Below, one piece after another: positions 27,068-34,105 of a stretch of DNA of 56,649 nucleotides. This stretch comes from Enterococcus sp. (GTDB lineage: Bacteria; Bacillota; Bacilli; Lactobacillales; Enterococcaceae): NCBI RefSeq assembly GCF_022711995.1, contig NZ_JALAHI010000013.1, positions 1-56,649 on the forward strand, read 5' to 3'. Each line of letters begins with the position of its first letter. Within the stretch, counting starts at the first letter, position 1. The notes under the pieces were generated by a model. It worked only from the letters and a program-made list of their open reading frames with translations. It was not told the DNA's origin and searched no databases. The translations under genes were made by a program, and so were the position numbers.

Positions 27068-27179
27068 TAGTATTTGCTCCTGCGGTGCAGGGACTCCTCG
27101 TCGCAAAAGTCCGAGGAATCTGTAGCAATAGCATATTATTCGGTTTCACTTGGTGGAAGCTGACTTATGTCACAGTCCC
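27068..27179. repeat. Partial palindrome copy fused to copy B
   Basis: Repeats the core and right arm of copy B (GCTCCTGCGGTGCAGGGA to GACTTATGTCACAGTCCC) but lacks the left arm. This looks like a tandem duplication that lost about 45 bp. It ends 5 bp from the stop of the minus-strand gene. Confidence 0.8.
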
Positions 27180-27184
27180 GTTGT

Positions 27185-27457
27185 TTATTCAGGTGTTCCT
27201 ACAATTTTGATATATTCATCGATGTTTTTGATTTTCATATGTTTGATCACTAACTGTTCACGTTTGTTCCATTTCCCTTCGACTTCTAACTGATATTTGT
27301 TGAGAGGTAAGCGTAACACGTAACTTGAAAGGTAACGGTCTTTGATAATACAGTTGACGATTTTATGGTCTTCTAATAATTGGATTCCAGTCAGCATCAT
27401 CGGTGTTTCTTGAAAGACACGGCTATTGACCAATAATCCTACATGTGTTTCATTCAT
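27185..27457 (-). CDS. Hypothetical 90-residue protein
   Basis: Small soluble protein beginning MNETHVGLLVNSRVFQETPM. I start at ATG 27457, which has AGAAAGGATCG upstream; the longer open frame to 27562 lacks such a site and crosses the promoter. Strands appear in MLTGIQLLEDHKIVNCIIKD and SSYVLRLPLNKYQLEVEGKW, suggesting a beta barrel or PH-like fold. No family recognised. A promoter candidate is at 27507-27535. Confidence 0.6.
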   Translation of the reverse strand: MNETHVGLLVNSRVFQETPMMLTGIQLLEDHKIVNCIIKDRYLSSYVLRLPLNKYQLEVEGKWNKREQLVIKHMKIKNIDEYIKIVGTPE

Positions 27458-27506
27458 TATTCGATCCTTTCTGAGAAAAATAAATTCTCGAATATTCTTC
27501 TTTTCT

Positions 27507-27535
27507 ATGTTACCCGATTTAGCTAGGAAAGGCAA
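27507..27535 (-). promoter_or_regulatory. Promoter of the 90-residue gene
   Basis: Read on the minus strand: TTGCCT, 17 bp, TAACAT. It lies 50 bp before the ATG. The rest of the 385-bp gap up to 27842 is AT-rich and holds only the start region of the CsbD-like gene. Confidence 0.5.
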
Positions 27536-27842
27536 TTCTGGAAAAGCACCGAAGCATTTCATTCGTTAGAAAGCATAGAAGGGGATGTTTGTTCCCAATA
27601 AATATTGAATTTTTTCTAAATCTACTGTTACGAAAAAAAAGGTTGTCCAAAATAATTTGTTTTTTTATAAATTTAAAGAAGAACATTTTTATATAATTGG
27701 CTTCGTAGCCGTGTTTAAACAAAATAACAACTTCTTTACTGAATAGATAGATGCAAAAGGAGGAAATGGCCAAGCTTGAAAACAGGCATTTCGGCAAATT
27801 TCTGTTAAGATAATAACTATAAAAGAATTGGAGGAGACATAT

Positions 27843-28268
27843 ATGAAAAAATCTGGATTGGTAGTAGGTTTGGTTGGCACAGCTTTTGGTCTGGCGGTTT
27901 ATAAAAAAATGCAGAAGATGAATGTCAACAAAGATTCTGTTAAAGGCAAGACAAAAGAAGTAGCCGGCAATATCGTAGGCAATCACAAAATGCAAACAGA
28001 AGGAACCCTTGATCAAGTAGTGGGTGCTTCAAAAGAAGTGTTAAAAGACTTGAAAAAATCAGTGGTCTCGACTATCGGCGTTGGCACACCAGATAAAGTC
28101 GCTGGCAAAGCGAAAGAAACTTCAGGCTCTATCACGAATGATCCTGCAAAAAAAGCTGCTGGAGTTGTGGATCAAGCAGCAGGGCACTCAAAAGAGGTCA
28201 TTGCGGATCTAAAAGATAAGTCAGAATCAGTGGCTCAAGATGTAAAAGACACCTTCGACCAAAAGTAA
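27843..28268 (+). CDS. CsbD-family stress protein with N-terminal membrane anchor
   Basis: A 141-residue protein. Residues 4-20 (SGLVVGLVGTAFGLAVY) form a hydrophobic anchor. Two CsbD-like repeats follow: VKGKTKEVAGNIVGNHKMQT with EGTLDQVVGASKEV, and VAGKAKETSGSITNDPAKKA with AGVVDQAAGHSKEV, the second ending in a charged helix. Single-repeat CsbD proteins of about 65 residues are general stress proteins, so this is an anchored tandem form. Function is unknown. GGAGGAG precedes the start. A strong terminator follows at 28329. Confidence 0.82.
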   Translation: MKKSGLVVGLVGTAFGLAVYKKMQKMNVNKDSVKGKTKEVAGNIVGNHKMQTEGTLDQVVGASKEVLKDLKKSVVSTIGVGTPDKVAGKAKETSGSITNDPAKKAAGVVDQAAGHSKEVIADLKDKSESVAQDVKDTFDQK

Positions 28269-28328
28269 TTTTTCTGGTTTTACCACACTCTCTGTTCGTA
28301 GCGAACATACAAATGAAAAGTTTCGTCG

Positions 28329-28358
28329 CAGTCAGGCATTGTGCCTGACTGTTTTTTT
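28329..28358 (+). terminator. Terminator after the CsbD-like gene
   Basis: CAGTCAGGCA-TTG-TGCCTGACTG, a perfect 10-bp stem, followed by seven Ts. The following ~170 bp to the next promoter contain no convincing gene. Confidence 0.9.
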
Positions 28359-28528
28359 ATGTAAGACGTTGAATGAGACATTTTTCGATGGTTTGTTTCA
28401 ATTGTTCCTGAAAGATAGCTGAATCCGTCGGAGTGCATGGGGAAAGAGTACTCGCTCATTTAATTAAACCTAGCGCTGAATGATTTGCTGGTAGCTCATG
28501 ACTACTGGCAAAAAGGAACAGTTGCTGC

Positions 28529-28558
28529 TTGACACATGAATGCATACTCATATATAAT
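28529..28558 (+). promoter_or_regulatory. Promoter of the P-type ATPase gene
   Basis: TTGACA (28529-28534), 18 bp, TATAAT (28553-28558): both boxes match the consensus fully. Confidence 0.8.
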
Positions 28559-28570
28559 AAAAATGTAGAT

Positions 28571-28586
28571 ATGAACATATATTCAT
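28571..28586. promoter_or_regulatory. ArsR/SmtB-like operator
   Basis: ATGAA-N6-TTCAT (28571-28586) is a perfect palindrome just after the -10 box. ArsR/SmtB-family metal sensors bind sites of this shape. A related ATGAAT...CTCAT motif lies in the -35/-10 spacer. TCATTTG-N4-CAAATGA (28583-28600) overlaps it. No regulator gene is adjacent. Confidence 0.55.
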
Positions 28587-28631
28587 TTGTTTGCAAATGA
28601 TTCAATCAAAAGGTTAAAGGAGGCTTTTCTT

Positions 28632-30587
28632 ATGTCTACTCATTCATGCAATCATTCGTCACAACACGCTCATTCATCAGGCGCTGCGCATCAACATGCC
28701 CATGGAAATGCGCCTTTACGCAATTATTTAGCCGGAGTGGTTCTTTTTATTGTTGCTTTAATGGTACCGCAAGTGCTTATAAAAGATTTGTTGTACAGTG
28801 GGGCTATTCTTTTGTCCGGGTATCATATCATTTGGGAAGGGATCGAGGATACAGTCAATGATAGTCGCAAAAGCAGGAAATTTAGACCAAATGTTCATTT
28901 ATTGATGACGCTGGCTGCTTTTGGTTCTGTATTGATCGGTAACTTTAATGAAGCAGCATTACTGATTTTGATTTTTGCCGGCGCGCACTTTTTGGAAGAC
29001 TATGCTGAAGGCCAAAGCCGCAAAGAAATTACGAATCTGCTAAAATTGAATCCGACAGAAGCCCGGCTGGTTATGGCAGATGGGTCCATAAAACAAGTTC
29101 CAGCAGAACAAGTGAAAAAAGGAGACACTCTGCAAGTGTTACCAGGTGACCAAATTGCCACGGATGGAAGAATTCTTTCGGGGATCAGTAGTATCAATGA
29201 AGCTTCCATCAATGGCGAGAGTATTCCCCGAGAAAAAACAGTGGGGGATGAGGTCTTTGGCAGTACCATCAATGGTACCGGCACCTTTATGATGGAAGTG
29301 ACAAAGGATAGCAGCGAGACTGTTTTTGCTAAGATTTTGTCTGTTGTTGAATCTGCTCAGACCAATCAATCAAAAACAGAGACTCGGATCAAAAAAATCG
29401 AGCCCATATATGTAACTACTGTTTTGATTCTAGTACCGCTATTCATCTTGACCGCACCTTTTCTTTTTGGGTGGGACTGGTCGACCAGTTTTTATCGCGG
29501 ACTGGTGATGATGATCTCAGCTTCTCCATGTGCGCTAGCTGCTAGTGCCGTACCGGCTAGTCTGTCGGCTATTTCCAACTTGGCAAAACGAGGAATCTTA
29601 TTTAAGGGTAGCTCGTATTTAGCGAATATGGGACAAACGAAAGTGGCGGCTTTCGATAAAACCGGCACATTAACCATGGGAAAACCGCAAGTAACCGATG
29701 TTTACTTTGATGAACAAGCAAGTGAACAACAACGTCAAGAGTGGGCTTCGTTGATTCTGGCAATGGAAAAGCAAGCAAATCATCCACTTGCTGCAGCCAT
29801 CGTCAGCCATTTTGAAAAGCAAACAGGTGTGCAAGCCATTTCTCTTACCGCCAACAATGAAATTGGCTCGGGGTTGACAACTGTTGTCGCTGGAAAAGCC
29901 TATCGAATCGGCAAACCTTCTGGGACTCTCCAGTCCACTTTTACTAAGCAAAAAGAAAGCTTGGAACAAGCAGGGAAAACAGTGGTGCTTTTTTCAGTGG
30001 ATGAACAGCCAGTTGGACTGATTGCATTAATGGATCTGCCAAATCCGCAGGCAAAAGGGGTCATTGATGAATTAAAACAAGCTGGTATTCGGACAGTCAT
30101 GATCACAGGAGACAGTCAGGCAGCAGGGGAAGCGATTGGAGAACAACTTGGCGTGGATCAAGTGGCCGCCAATGTTCTGCCAGAAAATAAAGCCCAAATC
30201 ATTCAACAACTGCAACAAGAATTTGGTCAAACAGTCATGGTCGGTGACGGCATCAATGATGCTCCAGCCCTCGTACAATCTGATATTGGCTTTGCGATGG
30301 GAGAAGGATCAGACGTTGCTATAGAGGTTGGTGACGCTGTGATCATGAAAAATGACCTGACCCGTTTTACTTATGCATTAAAAACTGCGAAAAAATTGGA
30401 TCGGATCATTTGGCAGAACATTTTCTTCTCTATGTTTATCGTTGCTTTATTGATCGTTTTAAATTTATTAGGGAAAATGAATATTGGCCTAGGGGTCTTT
30501 GCCCATGAAGGCAGTACACTACTTGTCTTGTTCAACGGCTTGCGGATGCTGGCACCGTTGCATCAAGACAAAGAGAGTACAAAATAA
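28632..30587 (+). CDS. P1B-type metal-transporting ATPase (SPC type)
   Basis: Heavy-metal efflux ATPase of 651 residues. The N-terminal ~25 residues are histidine-rich (HSCNHSSQHAH, HQHAHG) and there is no HMA/CXXC domain. The ion-path motif is SPC (near residue 298) rather than CPC, and the last helix pair has HEGST, both typical of the P1B-4 group that exports Co2+ or Fe2+ (PfeT/ZosA, FrvA, CoaT). Catalytic motifs are intact: DKTGTLT (Asp near 342), TGDS and MVGDGINDAPAL. Start 28632 has AAAGGAGG upstream; the frame further upstream overlaps the operator. Palindrome copy C begins 9 bp after the stop. Confidence 0.92.
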   Translation: MSTHSCNHSSQHAHSSGAAHQHAHGNAPLRNYLAGVVLFIVALMVPQVLIKDLLYSGAILLSGYHIIWEGIEDTVNDSRKSRKFRPNVHLLMTLAAFGSVLIGNFNEAALLILIFAGAHFLEDYAEGQSRKEITNLLKLNPTEARLVMADGSIKQVPAEQVKKGDTLQVLPGDQIATDGRILSGISSINEASINGESIPREKTVGDEVFGSTINGTGTFMMEVTKDSSETVFAKILSVVESAQTNQSKTETRIKKIEPIYVTTVLILVPLFILTAPFLFGWDWSTSFYRGLVMMISASPCALAASAVPASLSAISNLAKRGILFKGSSYLANMGQTKVAAFDKTGTLTMGKPQVTDVYFDEQASEQQRQEWASLILAMEKQANHPLAAAIVSHFEKQTGVQAISLTANNEIGSGLTTVVAGKAYRIGKPSGTLQSTFTKQKESLEQAGKTVVLFSVDEQPVGLIALMDLPNPQAKGVIDELKQAGIRTVMITGDSQAAGEAIGEQLGVDQVAANVLPENKAQIIQQLQQEFGQTVMVGDGINDAPALVQSDIGFAMGEGSDVAIEVGDAVIMKNDLTRFTYALKTAKKLDRIIWQNIFFSMFIVALLIVLNLLGKMNIGLGVFAHEGSTLLVLFNGLRMLAPLHQDKESTK

Positions 30588-30596
30588 AAAGAACGA

Positions 30597-30756
30597 GGCT
30601 GTGCCATAAGTCTCCTACAAGTAAGAATATCCGAACAGTAACTATTATTGCTCCTGCGGTGCAGTGGCTCCTCGTCGCAAAAGTCAGAGGAATCTATCAT
30701 AGCAATAGAATCTTATTCGGTTTAACTTGTTGGATGATGACTTATGGCACAGTCCC
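30597..30756. repeat. ~155-bp imperfect palindrome, copy C
   Basis: Begins GGCTGTGCCATAAGTC and ends GACTTATGGCACAGTCCC, flanked by AAAATAAAAAG on the left and TTTGTTTTTTT on the right, the layout of a bidirectional terminator. It sits between the convergent ATPase gene and the minus-strand 146-residue gene. Confidence 0.88.
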
Positions 30757-30771
30757 GTTTGTTTTTTTGAG

Positions 30772-31212
30772 TTATTGATTGAAAGCGACAGATGAGTGAG
30801 GCAACTGATCGATTTTTGCTAAGCGTTGATCGATTCGTTTAATGATGCCTTCTGAAAACTCAAGATTTTTGATCGAAGAGCGAGCTGCCAACAATAGTTG
30901 TTTTTCTTGCATCAAGTCCTCTTGGATTCGATAAATATTGGCTAAGCGTTCCACATATTCATAGTGGGTATAGTCCGTCTGGCTGATCAAAAACTTCAAT
31001 AAATCAGCTGCTTGCACATACGCTTCTTGCGTATAATAGGTGATTGCTTCACGGTACAACTTGATTTCAAATTCTTCGATTTTTTGGGAATTTGCTTTTA
31101 ATTCTCGCCATTCATTGATCGAAATTTTCTTTTGAATGTTCCCCAAGTCGTCATACAAAAAAATCACAGGGACGTCATTGGGATGTTTCATATCTTGTTT
31201 AATTTTTTTCAT
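30772..31212 (-). CDS. Hypothetical helical protein, TPR-like
   Basis: A 146-residue cytosolic protein. After a short strand region (VPVIFLYDDLGNIQKKISIN) the rest is helical, with LYREAITYYTQEAYVQAADL and YVERLANIYRIQEDLMQEKQ resembling two TPR-like helix pairs. I start at ATG 31212 because AGGAGG lies 6 bp upstream; the in-frame ATG at 31239 lacks one. No family recognised. Confidence 0.65.
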   Translation of the reverse strand: MKKIKQDMKHPNDVPVIFLYDDLGNIQKKISINEWRELKANSQKIEEFEIKLYREAITYYTQEAYVQAADLLKFLISQTDYTHYEYVERLANIYRIQEDLMQEKQLLLAARSSIKNLEFSEGIIKRIDQRLAKIDQLPHSSVAFNQ

Positions 31213-31335
31213 GTCGTACCTCCTGTGTTCTTTGCTCATTTTTTCTTTTTAATATAGTCTTATTGTAAAAGCAAAGGATCGAAAAGTCCACATGAAGTTG
31301 TAAAAGACGGCTTCTTTTAACGGATTCTCATCTTG

Positions 31336-31866
31336 TTATCTGCGTTTTCTTTGAAAATGATTGACCAAATCGGAAATTCCCATAAACATCAAGACGCCAC
31401 CGAAGATTTGGAAGAAGAGCAACCATGTTTGAAAAGGATTGAAGACCAGAATGATTCCTGCAACAATCACGAGTAAACTAAACAGCAAACCTGTGAGAAA
31501 AGGGAAGCCATTTCGTCGTTGATTAAAGCTTGCCATCAAACGAGTACAGCCGCTGATCGTAATCATGATTCCCAAGAAGAAGGGAACGATCGCTAACAGT
31601 CCTTTGGCAAAAACGAGAATAGCTGCTGCTGCAATCAACAGTAAGACACCCGTCGTCATCTGCATATTCACATAGCCGGTTTGTCGTTTTTCTTTATAAC
31701 TTGAATAGAGATTGATTACTCCTAGAAAAGCGACATACCCAGCAACTAGATAAACAATGGTGTTAAAGACGCTGCGAGGAGCGATCACAATAATCAATCC
31801 AGCAATCAAGAACAATATTGCTCGTAGTAAATCATAGCGTTGGATTTTATCGAAAAAAGTATTCAT
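31336..31866 (-). CDS. DUF308/HdeD-like membrane protein
   Basis: A 176-residue membrane protein with six hydrophobic helices in three hairpins, each starting with a similar pattern: AILFLIAGLIIVIAPRSVF, MTTGVLLLIAAAAILVFAKG and GLLFSLLVIVAGIILVFNPF. This triple-repeat architecture is typical of the DUF308/HdeD family. HdeD is linked to acid resistance in E. coli, but in Firmicutes the role is unknown. AAAGGAGGAAC precedes the start. Confidence 0.82.
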   Translation of the reverse strand: MNTFFDKIQRYDLLRAILFLIAGLIIVIAPRSVFNTIVYLVAGYVAFLGVINLYSSYKEKRQTGYVNMQMTTGVLLLIAAAAILVFAKGLLAIVPFFLGIMITISGCTRLMASFNQRRNGFPFLTGLLFSLLVIVAGIILVFNPFQTWLLFFQIFGGVLMFMGISDLVNHFQRKRR

Positions 31867-32007
31867 TCGTATAGTTCCTCCTTTTTTTTTCTATTGTAGC
31901 GGATTTCTTTAAAAATAGAAAATAGAAAAGCGTTAGGGGAGGATTCTGCTTTTTAAGAGAAGCATTTTTTGGTAAGATAGACGAAACAGCAAAGAATGGA
32001 GAAACCC

Positions 32008-32499
32008 ATGAGTGTATTAACGCTATTAATGTGCTTGTTCACAGTTGTATTATATTTATTTTTATTTGTTGTCCGCAAAGACATCCAAGTTGTTGCAGTC
32101 AGCCGCAAAGGGGGAAAAGCAGCCATCGCTTTATTTTCACTGGTAATTATCCTTGTGATGCTTTTTACGGAAGAAACCTTTGACAATCGTTTGCGAGGGA
32201 TCGTTTCGGGTTTGCTGTTTTTAAGCTTTGTTTTTGACAGCAGAGGTCTGGCAGAGGATCGGCTGATCATTCATCCCCTGAATATTCGGGGAATTTTGTA
32301 TCAAGAAGTGGATCGAGTCGTGTTATATCAGGAAAGCAAAGATCATTGGATCAAAATGAATTTCTTCCGTCGCGGGATCCGGGGTCCGATGTTGAAATTT
32401 GATCGACCTATGGAAGAACTGGTTCTGTATTTAACGGAACATTTAAAAGAAGGAACGCCGATTGATGTTCTTGTGGATCAAGAGCCAAAAGATCATTAA
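32008..32499 (+). CDS. Hypothetical membrane protein with C-terminal soluble domain
   Basis: A 163-residue protein with three N-terminal hydrophobic segments (VLTLLMCLFTVVLYLFLFVV, AAIALFSLVIILVMLF, GIVSGLLFLSFVF), then a soluble part with RLIIHPLNIRGILYQEVDRV, similar in feel to a PH-like membrane-associated domain. I chose ATG 32008 because of GGAG 7 bp upstream, over ATG 31996. No family recognised. Confidence 0.65.
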   Translation: MSVLTLLMCLFTVVLYLFLFVVRKDIQVVAVSRKGGKAAIALFSLVIILVMLFTEETFDNRLRGIVSGLLFLSFVFDSRGLAEDRLIIHPLNIRGILYQEVDRVVLYQESKDHWIKMNFFRRGIRGPMLKFDRPMEELVLYLTEHLKEGTPIDVLVDQEPKDH

Positions 32500-32661
32500 G
32501 ACCGTTTTTGTTCAGTCGTGGATTTGGCAACATTCGGTAGGGGAATGAAACAATTCCCTTAATAAAAGATTTCATTCAGTGCATCATTTCAGATAATGGG
32601 TCTTCCTTTGGTGTTTCCTAAAAATCTATAGGATCGCAAAAATTGTCAGAGTATCGATTTG

Positions 32662-32693
32662 ACGAAGCGCTTTTTTCAGTGCTTCGTTTTTTT
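32662..32693. terminator. Terminator hairpin
   Basis: ACGAAGC and GCTTCGT with a T-run (32687-32693) and an internal T-tract. It would stop transcription arriving from the upstream gene. Confidence 0.65.
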
Positions 32694-33200
32694 GCAATCA
32701 AGTGGGTCGTTTCTTGAGAGACCATTCGACCTCGTTGTACCATCAAAAACTCTTCTATTCCAATTTTGATCGGGCAGGGGAGACCTTCGTTTCTCTTGAG
32801 CCTAGAAAAAGTTGACAAACTTGGTGAGGCAACATCGTTAGCGAATTTAGCCAAATAATTCCAAAGAATGGATTCACTGAATAGCGGACTACTAAAAAGA
32901 CAACAAAAAAGAATCCAAAAGACAATGATAACCAAAGAAAAGTTCTTTTTCTATAAAGACTACGGGGAGCAAAGCTGTATTTCCCCAAAAGCAGCTTTCC
33001 AAAAATCGCGATCCCAAAAACCAAAAACTAAAACGACTGGAACAATGGGAATGTTGCCCTGGGCGTTGATGAATGCGGGGGGCGTGACGAGTGAGTGCAG
33101 GAAAACCAGTAAAACCAGTAAAACCAGTAAAACCAGGAGAAATCACGGACTTGTTTTGGTCTGTTTCTTAGCAAAGCGTGAATCATCATTAAACAGGTTG
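32694..33200 (-). pseudogene. Decayed membrane-protein gene
   Basis: No intact gene spans 32500-33354. On the minus strand three reading frames carry protein-like segments in sequence: LVTPPAFINAQGNIPIVPVV, then KRTFLWLSLSFGFFFVVFLV with SVNPFFGIIWLNSLTMLPHQ, then EEFLMVQRGRMVSQETTHLI. Two frame changes would join them into one membrane protein. A 9-bp tandem repeat (AAAACCAGT, four copies, 33102-33137) lies in the 5' part and encodes a leucine/valine-rich run. I cannot name the family. It may be a remnant or partly random. Confidence 0.35.
33102..33137. repeat. Four tandem copies of a 9-bp unit
   Basis: AAAACCAGT repeated three times and a fourth copy ending G instead of T. The unit length is a multiple of three, so copy changes would keep a reading frame. 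It lies in the decayed gene region. Confidence 0.85.
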
Positions 33201-33354
33201 CAAGGCTTGTAGTCCAGCGTATTTACCCGAACGTTTTGCTATGTTTTGTTTAAGACGAACAGGGCTTTTCCCTCAATTCAAGTGAATATGGTAAAATTGA
33301 GTATCACCTATTTTGATTCCATGGAATCGTTTTACATACAAAAGGAGAACAATG

Positions 33355-33915
33355 ATGTCGGCACAACTAAAAGAGGTCTTCAAGACCATTTTGTTCGTCG
33401 CTCTATTAGGGCTAATGCTTTTTTCGTTGCGTCACTATGTCTTCACCCCGGTAATCGTTAAAGGAGATTCAATGGACCCCACCCTCCACGATGGGGAGCG
33501 GGTGATCGCATTGAAGAATACTCAGATCAACCGATTTGATATCATCACCTTTGAAGCACCAGATGATGTGGGAAAAAACTACATTAAGCGAGTGATCGGG
33601 TTACCAGGGGATGTCGTGGAATACCGAGAGGACACGTTATACATCAATGGGAAAGCTTATGACGAACCTTATCTAGCTGCTTTTCGCGCAAAATTGACGG
33701 ACGGTTTCCCCCTTACAGCTGATTTTACGATGACTGACTTTGGGGTAGAACAGATTCCGAAAGGAAAGCTATTGGTATTAGGGGATAATCGCCGGATCTC
33801 CAAAGACAGTCGCATGATTGGGTTGATTGACCAATCCGTCGTACTAGGGGATGTCAAATTTATTTTTTGGCCTCTTGAAGATTTCGGGATTATTCCGAAA
33901 CAGCACTCTGAGTAA
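33355..33915 (+). CDS. lepB: Signal peptidase I
   Basis: Membrane-anchored serine protease of 186 residues that removes signal peptides from secreted proteins. One N-terminal helix (about 10-26), then the catalytic Ser39 in KGDSMDPTL and Lys78 in NYIKRVIGLPGD, the box GDNRRISKDSR, and VKFIFWPLEDFG near the end. This is the short Gram-positive (SipS-like) type. The start at 33355 has AAAGGAG with 7-bp spacing; ATG 33352 is also possible. A strong terminator follows the stop. Confidence 0.95.
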   Translation: MSAQLKEVFKTILFVALLGLMLFSLRHYVFTPVIVKGDSMDPTLHDGERVIALKNTQINRFDIITFEAPDDVGKNYIKRVIGLPGDVVEYREDTLYINGKAYDEPYLAAFRAKLTDGFPLTADFTMTDFGVEQIPKGKLLVLGDNRRISKDSRMIGLIDQSVVLGDVKFIFWPLEDFGIIPKQHSE

Positions 33916-33946
33916 GCGGACCTCCGACTCGCTCAGAGCTTTTTTT
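33906..33946 (+). terminator. Terminator after lepB
   Basis: CTCTGAG (33906-33912, overlapping the last codons and stop) pairs with CTCAGAG (33932-33938), followed by a long T-run. Confidence 0.85.
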
Positions 33947-34105
33947 TGAAGAAGAATTTGTTATACTATTTGGTGTGAGAATAAAAATAATTTAGGATCA
34001 TTAGGTGTCATAAAGAGGGCTATTCTTAAAGGGAATTGCCGAAAGAAGAGTCCAATGATCGTTAGGTACAAAGAAAAAGTGGACAAAAAACAAAGGAGTC
34101 TTCGT

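Noticed and set aside
28381-28500. Short minus-strand frame with a regulator-like end (FQEQLKQTIEKCLIQRL)
   Set aside because: Only about 30 codons without a start or ribosome site; could be a remnant but not supportable.
24464-30756. Palindromic repeats as insertion sequence ends
   Set aside because: No transposase frame lies between or inside them; each copy is complete on its own at ~155 bp.
33102-33137. Tandem repeats as a CRISPR array
   Set aside because: 9-bp units without spacers; no cas genes in the window.
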